Source: Pseudonocardia sediminis (GTDB taxonomy: Bacteria > Actinomycetota > Actinomycetes > Mycobacteriales > Pseudonocardiaceae). Taken from it: 64,000 nt of DNA. The notes beneath the pieces were generated by a model. That model was not told where the DNA came from and made no database searches. It saw only the letters and a program-made list of their open reading frames with translations. Below are positions 17,870 through 25,624 of the stretch, one piece after another. The position numbers and the translations under genes are program-made. Numbering within the stretch: the first letter of the stretch is position 1; the number at the start of each line of letters is the position of its first letter. Location of the stretch: the NCBI RefSeq assembly GCF_004217185.1, contig NZ_SHKL01000001.1, positions 3,098,001-3,162,000 on the forward strand, written 5' to 3'.

Positions 17870-19032
17870 CGGGCACGGTGAGACCGGACCGGGACGGTCG
17901 GACCGCGGGTGGGGCCCGTCCCCGCCGGATCGCGGGCCGGCCCGGTGCGGGCGACACCGGGGACCACCCGGCCGGCCGGTCCGGGACGGGTGTCGCACTG
18001 GTGCTGGCCGGGCTCGGAGTCGCGGTGGTCGCGGCGTTCGCCCTGGCCGTGACGCTCGGGTCGGTGACGATCCCGCTCGGCGACACCGTCGGATCGCTGC
18101 TGGGGGCGGGGGACACACGCCTGGACGTCCTGATCCGCGACGTCCGGGTGCCGCGCGCGGTGACCGCCGCCCTGGTCGGGGCGGGTCTGGGGGCGGCCGG
18201 GCTGCTGACCCAGACCCTGTTCCGCAACCCGCTCGCCGAGCCGTACGTCCTCGGCGTCAGCGCGGGCGCCGGGCTCGGCGTCGCGCTGTACGTGACGGCC
18301 GGGACGGGTGCGGTCGCGGTGTTCGCCACCGGCGGTCTCGGGGCCGCGCAGTCCGGGGTGAGCCGCCTCGGCTCGGTCGGTGCCGCCGCGCTCGGTGCGG
18401 CGGTCCTGCTCGCGCTGGTGCTGCTGCTCTCGCGCTGGACCCGGTCGACGGTGACGCTGCTCGTCGTCGGCGTGATGGTCGGGTCCGTCGTCACGTCGGT
18501 CGTCAGCCTGCTGCTGGTCTGGACCGACCCCCGCACCGCCCAGCAGTACCTCGTGTGGGGCCTGGGCAGCGTCGACGGCGTCGCGAACACGGACCTCCCG
18601 GTGCTCGGCGGGATCGTCGCGGCCGGCCTGCTCGGGGTCGCGCTGCTGGCCAAGCCGCTCGACGCGCTGCTGCTCGGCGACGACTACGCCGCCACGATGG
18701 GCGTCGACGTGGCGCGGGTGCGCGGCGTCGTCCTGGTCGTCGCCGCCGTGCTGGCCGGGACGGTGACGGCGTTCTGCGGGCCGGTCGGGTTCCTCGGTAT
18801 CGCGGTGCCGCACCTGGCGCGGCTCGCCGTCGGCACGTCGCGGCACCGGGTGCTGGTGCCGGCCACCGTGCTGACCGGGGCGCTGGTCGGGCTGGCGTGC
18901 GCGATCGTCGGGCATCCGCCGGGGACCGGAACGGTGCTCCCGCTGAACGTCGTGACGTCGCTGGTCGGGGCGCCGGTGGTGATCGTCGTGCTGCTGCGCA
19001 GCCGCCGGTTCGCGGCGGGGTCGGTCGGATGA
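17866..19032 (+). CDS. FecCD-family ABC permease
   Basis: A BtuC/FhuB-type permease of 388 residues with about ten membrane helices. The RVPRAVTAALVGAGLGAAG, NPLAEPYVLGVSAGAG and GLGSVDGVANTD blocks, and CGPVGFLGIAVPHLARL for the coupling region, are diagnostic. The GTG start overlaps the upstream TGA as GTGA, indicating translational coupling. The first 45 residues are hydrophilic and Arg/Gly-rich, longer than usual, so a later start is possible. It forms the channel for the preceding lipoprotein and the next ATPase. Confidence 0.9.
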   Translation: MTGTVRPDRDGRTAGGARPRRIAGRPGAGDTGDHPAGRSGTGVALVLAGLGVAVVAAFALAVTLGSVTIPLGDTVGSLLGAGDTRLDVLIRDVRVPRAVTAALVGAGLGAAGLLTQTLFRNPLAEPYVLGVSAGAGLGVALYVTAGTGAVAVFATGGLGAAQSGVSRLGSVGAAALGAAVLLALVLLLSRWTRSTVTLLVVGVMVGSVVTSVVSLLLVWTDPRTAQQYLVWGLGSVDGVANTDLPVLGGIVAAGLLGVALLAKPLDALLLGDDYAATMGVDVARVRGVVLVVAAVLAGTVTAFCGPVGFLGIAVPHLARLAVGTSRHRVLVPATVLTGALVGLACAIVGHPPGTGTVLPLNVVTSLVGAPVVIVVLLRSRRFAAGSVG

Positions 19033-19808
19033 GCCTCGTCCTCGACGGCCTGGCGGTCGGGCACCGGCGCGGACGGCGGGCCCGCCCGGTGCTCGACGGC
19101 CTGTCCGCGCACGCCGGGCGCGGGGAGCTGACCGTGCTGATCGGGCCGAACGGCTCCGGCAAGTCCACGCTGCTGCGCACCCTGGCCGGGCTGCTCCCTC
19201 CGCTGCGGGGTGCCGCGCTGCTGGACGGCGCGGACCTGCTCGGCCTCGCGCCGGCGCAGCGGGCCCGGCAGGTGGGGGTGGTGCTCACCGACCGCCCGGA
19301 CGGCGGGCTGCTCACCGGGCGCGACGTCGTCGCGCTCGGGCGGCACCCGCACACCGGGGCGTCGGGCGTCCTGCGTGCGGAGGACCACGCGTGCATCGAG
19401 GAGGCGATCGACGCCGTCGGCGCGGGCGCGCTCGCCGGGCGCCGGCTGCAGGAGCTCTCCGACGGCGAACGGCAGCGCCTGCTCGTCGCCCGGGCGCTGG
19501 CCCAGCGGCCGTCGCTGCTGCTGCTCGACGAGCCGAGCGCGTTCCTCGACGTCTCCGCGCGGGTGGCGCTGCTCGGGCTGCTGCGCCGGCTCTCCCGCGA
19601 GCAGGACCTGTGCGTGCTGCTGTCCACCCACGACCTGGAGCTGGCGCTGCGCCTGGCCGACCGGGCGTGGCTGCTCGACGGCGACGGCGGGTTCGTCGCC
19701 GACGCGCCGGACGTGCTGGCCGCGGGCGGGGCGATCGGGCGGGCCTTCGACACCGAGGAGCTCGCGTTCGACCCCGGCGCCGGGGTGTTCACCCTGCGGG
19801 AGACGTAG
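19029..19808 (+). CDS. FecE/BtuD-type ABC transporter ATPase
   Basis: The 259-residue nucleotide-binding subunit of the same importer. Walker A GPNGSGKST, signature LSDGERQRL (a variant of LSGGQ), Walker B LLLLDEPSAF and H-loop STHD are all present. The ATG overlaps the permease stop as ATGA. Substrate of the complex is unresolved: iron-siderophore, cobalamin, heme, or the F420-precursor importers known in some actinobacteria are all compatible with a three-part cassette of this type. Confidence 0.93.
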   Translation: MSLVLDGLAVGHRRGRRARPVLDGLSAHAGRGELTVLIGPNGSGKSTLLRTLAGLLPPLRGAALLDGADLLGLAPAQRARQVGVVLTDRPDGGLLTGRDVVALGRHPHTGASGVLRAEDHACIEEAIDAVGAGALAGRRLQELSDGERQRLLVARALAQRPSLLLLDEPSAFLDVSARVALLGLLRRLSREQDLCVLLSTHDLELALRLADRAWLLDGDGGFVADAPDVLAAGGAIGRAFDTEELAFDPGAGVFTLRET

Positions 19809-19844
19809 GGCGGAGACGGAAACCGGGCGACGTGGGCCGGGCGA

Positions 19845-20336
19845 CTACAGCGGGTCGGTCGTCATGGACTCGTCGATCGTCTCCGTGGACGTGGTCATGG
19901 CGTGGTGCAGCCGGTCGACGACCTCCTCGACGAGGGCGAGCTCGGCCTCGGAGTAGCCGCTGATCGCCGCGTCGAGACGCTCGGCGAGCGGGGCGTAGAA
20001 GGCGTCGGCCGCCTCGTTGATGGCCGGGGTGGTGTGCAGCGTGACGATCCGCCGGTCGCTGTGCCCGCGGGTCCGCAGGATGTGCCCCGCGCCCTCCAGC
20101 CGGTTCAGCAACGTCGAGGTGGCTCCCGGGGTGAGGGCGATCCGCTCCGCGAGGCGGGCCGGCGTCAGCGGTTCACCGCGTTCCTCGGCGGTCAGGATCT
20201 CCACCGCGGCGGCGGCGTCGGTGGTGTGCATCCGCCTGCTCCGCGCGAACACCCGGCCCAGCTCGCTCTGCGTCGCGGCGAAGGCACGCAGCCCCTGCAC
20301 GACCCGCTCCCGGGCCTCCTGCCTGCCGTCCGTCAC
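19845..20336 (-). CDS. MarR-family regulator
   Basis: A winged-helix repressor of about 163 residues: LAERIALTPGATSTLLNRLEGAGHILR is the helix-turn-helix and RGHSDRRIVTLHTT the wing. A GTG preceded by GAGGTGG is used as the start; another GTG nine bases upstream is possible. It is divergent from the FAD monooxygenase, with a 13-bp perfect palindrome between them, the classic layout of a MarR regulator controlling itself and a detoxifying enzyme. Confidence 0.85.
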   Translation of the reverse strand: MTDGRQEARERVVQGLRAFAATQSELGRVFARSRRMHTTDAAAAVEILTAEERGEPLTPARLAERIALTPGATSTLLNRLEGAGHILRTRGHSDRRIVTLHTTPAINEAADAFYAPLAERLDAAISGYSEAELALVEEVVDRLHHAMTTSTETIDESMTTDPL

Positions 20337-20397
20337 GCACACCACCTCGTCGTCGCCGTGAAGCGCGAACCTATCACATTGTAAAGTAGTTTGACCG

Positions 20398-20410
20398 CAG
20401 AATAATTCTG
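20398..20410. promoter_or_regulatory. Candidate MarR operator
   Basis: CAGAAT-A-ATTCTG is a perfect 6-1-6 palindrome in AT-rich DNA between the divergent MarR and monooxygenase genes. It follows a plus-strand TTGACC (-35-like, 20391-20396) and lies about where the -35 of the minus-strand gene would be, upstream of its -10-like TACAAT (20378-20383). Binding there would block both directions. Confidence 0.55.
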
Positions 20411-20468
20411 TGGTCGAGTGAGTGCACCAGCGGCCCGACGACGGGGCCGCGGCACGACAGGAGCAGCC

Positions 20469-21719
20469 ATGTCCCGACAACGACGACCCCGCGTCCTCAT
20501 CACCGGGGGCAGCATCGCCGGACCGGCCCTGGCCTGGTCACTGCACAGGGAGGGGTTCGAGGCGGTCGTGCTGGAGCGTTCGCCGCAGCGGCGGGCCGCC
20601 GGACAGAACATCGACATCCGCGGTCTCGGGCACGAGATCCTGCACCGGATGGGCATCCACGACGCCGTCACGGGCAGCCTGACCGGCGAGGTCGGCACGC
20701 GTTTCGTCGACGAGTCGGGCCGCCCCTTCGTCGAGGTCTCGCCGGAGGAGGGACGTGACGGTCCCACGGCCCAGGTGGAGATCCTGCGCGGGCAGCTCGC
20801 CGGGATCCTGCTCGATCTGATCGCCGACGACGTGGAGGTCCGCTACGGCGACTTCGTCACCGCCGTCGACCAGGACGCCACCGGTGTCGACGTCACCCTG
20901 GACAGCGGGCGCCGCGAGCGGTTCGACCTGCTGCTCGTCGCCGAGGGACGCAGCTCCCGGACCCGGCGGCTGCTGTTCGCCGAGGAGGCCCGCACCGTCG
21001 ACAAGGGCGTCAGCATCGCCTACGGCACGATCGACCGGCGGTCTGCGGACACCGACTGGTGGACCTGGCTGTCGACGACCGGGGGCCGCTCCATCGCGAT
21101 CCGCCCCGACAACGTCGGCACCCTCCGGGCGCACATGAGCTTCCTGACCCCGCCGTTCGGTTTCGAGACCCTGCCGTCCGACGCCCAGATCGCGATCCTG
21201 CGGGAACGGTTCCGCGGCGTCGGATGGGAGACCGACCGGGTCGTCGACGGGTTCGTGGCCCGGCCCGAGGAGTTTTACACCGAGCGGATGTCGCAGGTGA
21301 TCATGCCCCGGTGGAGCGCCGGGCGGGTCGCGCTCGTCGGCGACGCCGCGTGGGGCTCCGGCCCCACGGGCATGGGCACCACGCTGTCCCTGGTCGGGTC
21401 GCACGTCCTGGCCGGCGAGCTCGGCCGGACACTGCGCGAGCCCGGTGCGACACCGGCGGCGGCGTTCGCCCGGTACGAGAAGCTCCTGCGCCGCTACGTC
21501 GACAGCGCGCAGGGACTGCCTCCGGGTGCGCCGGGGATCCTGCACCCGATGACGTCCACCGGAGTCTCGATCATGCGGGCGTTCCTGCGCGTCACCACCT
21601 CCCGGCCGGTCCGGGGCATCGCCGAGAAGAACCTCCTCACCAGCCAGAAGCACGTGCCCGTCCTGCCGGAGTACCCGCGGCTGCGTGGCCGGGACACCTC
21701 GGTGGGCGTCCGGTCCTGA
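20469..21719 (+). CDS. FAD-dependent monooxygenase (PHBH fold)
   Basis: A group A flavoprotein hydroxylase of 416 residues. The dinucleotide fold opens with LITGGSIAGPALAWSL, a GxxxxG variant, and ends the first strand at VVLERSPQ; the second FAD motif is ALVGDAAWGSGPTGMGTT. The sequence resembles tetracycline-destructase/aromatic hydroxylase relatives that modify drugs or aromatic compounds. AGGAG is 6 nt from the ATG. Pairing with a divergent MarR gene suggests induction by its substrate. Confidence 0.87.
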   Translation: MSRQRRPRVLITGGSIAGPALAWSLHREGFEAVVLERSPQRRAAGQNIDIRGLGHEILHRMGIHDAVTGSLTGEVGTRFVDESGRPFVEVSPEEGRDGPTAQVEILRGQLAGILLDLIADDVEVRYGDFVTAVDQDATGVDVTLDSGRRERFDLLLVAEGRSSRTRRLLFAEEARTVDKGVSIAYGTIDRRSADTDWWTWLSTTGGRSIAIRPDNVGTLRAHMSFLTPPFGFETLPSDAQIAILRERFRGVGWETDRVVDGFVARPEEFYTERMSQVIMPRWSAGRVALVGDAAWGSGPTGMGTTLSLVGSHVLAGELGRTLREPGATPAAAFARYEKLLRRYVDSAQGLPPGAPGILHPMTSTGVSIMRAFLRVTTSRPVRGIAEKNLLTSQKHVPVLPEYPRLRGRDTSVGVRS

Positions 21720-21956
21720 ACCCCGGTGACCGCGGAACGTGTGCCGGGTATCACCCGTTCGGCGGTCGTCGACGCGGATGCGGTCCCCGCTGATCATCGT
21801 CGCCCGCAGCGTCGGCCCGGCGCGCGACACACCTGCCGCACAACGGCATCCGCGCACGTCACACGGCGATTCGGCAACGGAGCCGGGTCCCGATACGGTC
21901 GGTCGCGACAGGCCGCCCGGGACCCTGGCGGCCGACCTGAACCGAGAGGAACCCCG

Positions 21957-22784
21957 ATGACGGGAGCCGCGAGCGCGGCCGAGCTGGAGTCGTTGTTGAT
22001 GACCCGCTCGCTGAACGACCCGGAGCTGATGGCGGCGACCGACGCCACCCCGGACAAGCCGATCCTGCCCGACGTCTCGGTGATCAAGGTCGGTGGCCAG
22101 AGCTTCATCGACCGGGGCCGCGAGGCCGTCTACCCGCTGGTCGAGGAGATCCTCGAGGCGCGCCGCACGCACAAGCTGCTGATCGGCACCGGCGGGGGCA
22201 CCCGCGCCCGCCACGCCTACTCCCTCGCCGCCGAGCTGGGCCTGCCCACCGGTGTGCTGAGCTCGGTCGGCTCCGCGGTCGCCGGGCAGAACGCGCAGAT
22301 GCTGGGCTACCTGATGGCCCAGCACGGCGTCCCGGTCGTCGCCGGCGCCGGGTTCGACGCCCTGGCGCTGTACCTGTCCGAGGCCCGCGCCGCGATCTTC
22401 GCCGGCATGCCGCCCTACGACATGTGGCAGCCACTGCCCGACGAGGGCGTCATCCCGCCGTACCGGACCGACGCCGGGTGCTACCTGGTCGCCGAGACCT
22501 ACGGCTGCAAGAACATGATCTTCGTCAAGGACGAGGACGGCCTCTACACGGCCAACCCGAAGAACGACCCGAAGGCCACCCTGATCCCCGAGATCACCGT
22601 GGACGAGCTGATCGAGCGCGACCTGCCCGACCTGGTGATCGAGCGTCCGGTGCTGGAGCTGATGCGCAACGCGCGCTACGTCCGCTCGGTGCAGATCGTG
22701 AACGGTCTCAAGCCCGGCAACCTGACCCGTGCCCTCGCCGGCGAGCACGTCGGCACCGTGATCACCGCCGGAGGGAAGGCCTGA
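21957..22784 (+). CDS. mosB: Molybdenum storage protein beta-subunit homologue (amino acid kinase fold)
   Basis: A 275-residue protein of the UMP-kinase-like amino acid kinase fold. It matches what I recall of Azotobacter vinelandii MosB along its whole length: AELESLLMTRSL at the start, VIKVGGQSFIDRGREAVYPL, KLLIGTGGGTRARHAYS, MPPYDMWQPLPDEGVIPPYRTDAG, FVKDEDGLYTANPKND and the C-terminal GNLTRALAGEHVGTVIT. In the known complex, alpha and beta subunits form a cage that stores molybdate or tungstate clusters using ATP. GAGAGGAA precedes the ATG. The next gene overlaps by one base. The 237-bp upstream region shows no recognisable ModE site. Confidence 0.85.
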   Translation: MTGAASAAELESLLMTRSLNDPELMAATDATPDKPILPDVSVIKVGGQSFIDRGREAVYPLVEEILEARRTHKLLIGTGGGTRARHAYSLAAELGLPTGVLSSVGSAVAGQNAQMLGYLMAQHGVPVVAGAGFDALALYLSEARAAIFAGMPPYDMWQPLPDEGVIPPYRTDAGCYLVAETYGCKNMIFVKDEDGLYTANPKNDPKATLIPEITVDELIERDLPDLVIERPVLELMRNARYVRSVQIVNGLKPGNLTRALAGEHVGTVITAGGKA

Positions 22785-23602
22785 TGAGCAACCCCTACAG
22801 CAAGGACGTCCCGTCCCCGCTGGCCCGCCAGACCCTCCTCGACCGTGAGCAGGTCGCACCCGTCGACCAGCGCCAGCCGGTCATCCGGATGCTGCCGTGG
22901 CTCCAGGTCGTCGTCCTGGGCGGCCGCTCGATCATCGACCAGGGCCGCGACGTGCTGCTCCCGGTCGTCGACGAGCTGCGCTCGGCCCTGGAGACCCGGA
23001 AGCTGCTGATCTGCACCGGCGCCGGCATCCGGGCCCGTCACGCCATGGGCGTCGGCCTCGACCTCGGCCTGCCCACCGGCGCGCTGTCCACCCTGGCCGG
23101 CCGCGAGGCCGAGCAGAACGGGCACATGGTCGCCGCGCTGCTCGCCGAGCAGGGCGTATCCTACCTGGGCCACGACACCGTCGCCCACCAGCTGCCGGTG
23201 CACCTGGCCGCGTCGAACGCCGCGGTCACCAACGGCTTCCCGCCGTTCGGTGTGCACGAGTTCCCGCCCGCGGTCGGGAAGATCCCCCCGCACCGCACGG
23301 ACGCCGGCGCGCTGCTGCTCGCCGACGCCTACGGCGCCGAGTCGCTGACCTACGTCCGCGACGTCGACGGCATCCTCGACGGCGACCCCGCCGCCGGTGG
23401 CTCGCCGGCGGTGATCCGCAACGCCAAGGCCGGCGAGCTGCTGGCCGACCCGGCCCGCCCGCTCCCGATCGACCGTCTCGCGCTGGAGCTGCTCGGCCGG
23501 GCCAAGCACGTCCGGGAGATCCAGATCGTCAACGGGACCACCCGCGGCGCGATCACGAAGGCCCTGGCCGGCGAGCACGTCGGGACGATCGTCACCGCCT
23601 GA
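22784..23602 (+). CDS. mosA: Molybdenum storage protein alpha-subunit homologue
   Basis: A 272-residue partner of the preceding protein. It fits the remembered MosA pattern: SPLARQTLLDREQVAPV, PVIRMLPWLQVVVLGGRSI, LLICTGAGIRARHAMGVGLD, AEQNGHMVAALLAEQGVSYL, FPPFGVHEFPPAVGKIPPHRTDAGALLLAD and GAITKALAGEHVGTIV. The start codon shares its A with the upstream TGA (tgATG), so translation is coupled. A strong hairpin terminator follows the stop by 16 bp, bounding a two-gene operon. Ordinary uridylate kinase (PyrH) is unlikely because there are two coupled, different copies carrying the storage-protein termini. Confidence 0.85.
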   Translation: MSNPYSKDVPSPLARQTLLDREQVAPVDQRQPVIRMLPWLQVVVLGGRSIIDQGRDVLLPVVDELRSALETRKLLICTGAGIRARHAMGVGLDLGLPTGALSTLAGREAEQNGHMVAALLAEQGVSYLGHDTVAHQLPVHLAASNAAVTNGFPPFGVHEFPPAVGKIPPHRTDAGALLLADAYGAESLTYVRDVDGILDGDPAAGGSPAVIRNAKAGELLADPARPLPIDRLALELLGRAKHVREIQIVNGTTRGAITKALAGEHVGTIVTA

Positions 23603-23618
23603 CGGTCTCCCGCGCGGT

Positions 23619-23658
23619 CGAGGAGCGGCGTACGGGGGCATCCGTACGCCGCTCCTCG
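23619..23658 (+). terminator. Hairpin terminator of the mosB-mosA operon
   Basis: Arms of 17 nt, CGAGGAGCGGCGTACGG and its exact reverse complement, are separated by the six bases GGGCAT. There is no U-run, as is common for high-GC actinobacterial terminators. Confidence 0.85.
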
Positions 23659-23717
23659 CGTTACCGGGAACCGATCGAGGACCGTTGCCGTCCGCATCGG
23701 CTCCTAGCGTCGGTCCC

Positions 23718-23873
23718 ATGACGCTCACACCGTTCCGGATCGACGTCCCGCAGTCCGAGATCGACGCGCTGCACCCCCGCCTCGACCTGGTTCGATGGCC
23801 CGACGAGCTGCCCGGAGTCGGGTGGGAGTACGGGGTCGCGGAGGGATCCCTGCGCGAGCTGGCCGACCGGTGA
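23718..23873 (+). pseudogene. Fragment of an epoxide hydrolase N-terminal domain
   Basis: The 51-residue frame MTLTPFRIDVPQSEIDALHP... with RLDLVRWPDELPGVGWEYG is the start of the EHN domain that precedes the alpha/beta-hydrolase core in microsomal-type epoxide hydrolases. It stops after SLRELADR, where intact members continue with the tryptophan-rich link to a core of more than 300 residues. Nothing of the core is found downstream. It is a truncated remnant, perhaps still translated. The stop lies 9 bp before a perfect palindrome. Confidence 0.7.
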
Positions 23874-23882
23874 TCGGAGCCC

Positions 23883-23922
23883 CGGCGGTGATACGCGACA
23901 GCGCTGTCGCGTATCACCGCCG
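23883..23922. terminator. Perfect 40-nt palindrome between convergent genes
   Basis: CGGCGGTGATACGCGACAGC is followed at once by its exact reverse complement, with no loop bases. It lies between the epoxide-hydrolase fragment on the plus strand and the stop of the MerR-PP2C gene on the minus strand, so a bidirectional terminator is the simplest reading. The lack of a loop and the perfect symmetry would also suit a protein-binding or cruciform site. Confidence 0.7.
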
Positions 23923-23931
23923 AGCCGCTGA

Positions 23932-25077
23932 TCAGCCGGCCGCGGCCACGTCCGCGACGGCGATCCCGACGTTGTCCGGCGCGCCCGCCGCGAGGGCCAG
24001 CCCGGTGAGCCGGTCGACCACCGTGTCCGGGTCGGGGGAGGTGCGCAGGACCTCGTCGATCGCGGCAGCGGACAGCACGGTGTGCACGCCGTCGGTGCAG
24101 AGCAGCAGGCGGTCGCCGGCCCGGATCTCGTGCAGCGCGAGATCGGGTTCGGCCGGTCCGTGGCCGTGGACGGCGCGCAGCAGCGTGGAGCGCTCCGGGT
24201 GCGACGCCGCCTCGGCCTCGGTGAGTGTGCCCGCCTCGACCATCGAGGCGACGAGGGTGTGGTCGTGGGTGAGCCGGGACAACCGGCCGTCACGCAGCAG
24301 GTAGGCGCGCGAGTCCCCGACATGGACGAGGGCCAGCCGGGAGTCGCCCGCCCGGACGAGGGCCGTGAGCGTCGTCCCGCGACCGGGGCCGTCGCCGGGG
24401 CCCCCGGGATCCGTGTCGTCGATCCCGGGGTCGTCGAACCCGGGGCCGTCGAACCCGGGGCCGTCGAACCCGGGGCCGTCGAACCCGGGGTCGCCGAGCC
24501 GCGCACCGACCCGGGCGACCGCGTCCTGCAGCGTGGCGAGCACGGTGCCCGCGCCGGTGCCGGGACCCAGCTCCGCCACGGTCGAGACGGCCAGGTCACC
24601 GGCCCGTCCACCGTCGGGGCCGAACCCGTCGGCGACGGCCAGGTAGCGCTCGCCTCCCGCGGCGCGGTCCTGGTTCTCCGCGCGGACGAGCCCGCGGTCG
24701 GAACCGGCGGCGCAGCGCAGGACGAGAGGGGTGGTGGTCATGGCGTCCTCCTCGGACAGGAACCGGACGAGGTCCGCGACCAGGTCACGGCGCACGGCCG
24801 TGTCCCGCTCGACCGTGTCCCACCAGCACCGGACGTGCTCCGCCGCGACGCCGGCCGGGGCGTCACAGATCTCCCGGATCCGGGGCAGCGGCATCCCCGC
24901 CCGGCGCAGCCACGCCACGAGACGGGCCCGTTCGAGCTGGTCGGGGGCGTAGAGCCGGTAGCCGGTCACCGGGTCGGTGCGGGCGGGAGCGAGCAGGTCG
25001 AGCCGGTCGTAGAGCAGCAGCGCCTTGCGGGTCAGCCCGGACAGGCGGGCGAACCGTCCGATCGTCAGCAGCTCCAC
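23932..25077 (-). CDS. MerR regulator fused to a PP2C-type phosphatase
   Basis: A 381-residue fusion. Residues about 3-70 form a MerR winged helix (LLTIGRFARLSGLTRKALLLYDRLDLL, then GYRLYAPDQLERARLVAWLR). After a helical linker, residues from about 120 form a PP2C Ser/Thr phosphatase: GSDRGLVRAENQDR, LAVADGFGPDGG, LVHVGDSRAYLLRDG, LTHDHTLV and APDNVGIAVADV supply the metal-binding aspartates. A 15-bp tandem repeat inserts GFDGP units in the phosphatase domain. The GTG of VELLTIG is chosen because GAGGAG lies 6 nt upstream. It may couple a ligand signal to dephosphorylation of regulators; the target is unknown. Confidence 0.85.
   Translation of the reverse strand: MELLTIGRFARLSGLTRKALLLYDRLDLLAPARTDPVTGYRLYAPDQLERARLVAWLRRAGMPLPRIREICDAPAGVAAEHVRCWWDTVERDTAVRRDLVADLVRFLSEEDAMTTTPLVLRCAAGSDRGLVRAENQDRAAGGERYLAVADGFGPDGGRAGDLAVSTVAELGPGTGAGTVLATLQDAVARVGARLGDPGFDGPGFDGPGFDGPGFDDPGIDDTDPGGPGDGPGRGTTLTALVRAGDSRLALVHVGDSRAYLLRDGRLSRLTHDHTLVASMVEAGTLTEAEAASHPERSTLLRAVHGHGPAEPDLALHEIRAGDRLLLCTDGVHTVLSAAAIDEVLRTSPDPDTVVDRLTGLALAAGAPDNVGIAVADVAAAG
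24421..24495. repeat. Five 15-bp tandem units inside the MerR-PP2C gene
   Basis: GAACCCGGGGCCGTC occurs three times exactly (24436-24480), flanked by one variant on each side. In frame it gives GFDGP repeats between two conserved blocks of the phosphatase domain. The unit keeps frame, so copy number can change without breaking the protein. Confidence 0.85.
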
Positions 25078-25209
25078 GTGCGTCTCCTCGTCGCCGGGCA
25101 CGGTGCCCGGTCGCCGACCACGGTCGACCCGGCCCTCGGGGACGGGTCAAGCCCGGCCCACCGATCATCGGGCACGGAGAGCGGGAGCGGGTGTGTCAGA
25201 GTGGTGGAG

Positions 25210-25593
25210 ATGGTCCGGATGAAGGTGCGTGCGCGGAGGCTCTACCTCCCGTTGCTGGCCGTGACGTTCCTGGCGGTCTGGATCATCGGGACGTTCACCA
25301 CGATCGCCGCGACCGGCGAGAGCGGCGCCGACTCCGAGCGCGACCTGTTCGACCGGGGGAGCGTCGCGCTGCAGGAGGGCGACGCCCCGGCCTTCGGCGA
25401 GCTCCTGCTCGACGGCTCCGACAGCGGCTTCGCCCGGGACTACGTGGACCGGCTGACCGCCGCCGGCCGGCCGGAGCTGACCCGGATCGGCACCGACGCC
25501 GCCGAGATCCGGTCCGGACGTGTCGTCGTCACCCTGTCGATCACGCAGGAGCGGGACCGCTGGTACCTGAGCCTTCTCCCGCCGGCGAACTGA
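25210..25593 (+). CDS. Small membrane-anchored protein, unknown
   Basis: About 127 residues: a basic N-terminus, one helix (LYLPLLAVTFLAVWIIGTF), then a soluble outer domain with RDLFDRGSVALQEGDAPAF and a closing beta-rich part RVVVTLSITQERDRWYLSLL. The pattern recalls lumazine-binding/DUF4878-like small extracellular domains but no family is assigned. Start is uncertain between ATGs at 25210 and 25219; GGTGGAG precedes the latter at good spacing. It is divergent from the MerR-PP2C gene. Confidence 0.65.
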   Translation: MVRMKVRARRLYLPLLAVTFLAVWIIGTFTTIAATGESGADSERDLFDRGSVALQEGDAPAFGELLLDGSDSGFARDYVDRLTAAGRPELTRIGTDAAEIRSGRVVVTLSITQERDRWYLSLLPPAN

Positions 25594-25624
25594 GCATCGC
25601 CGGGGCAGACGCGTTGGAGGGGCC

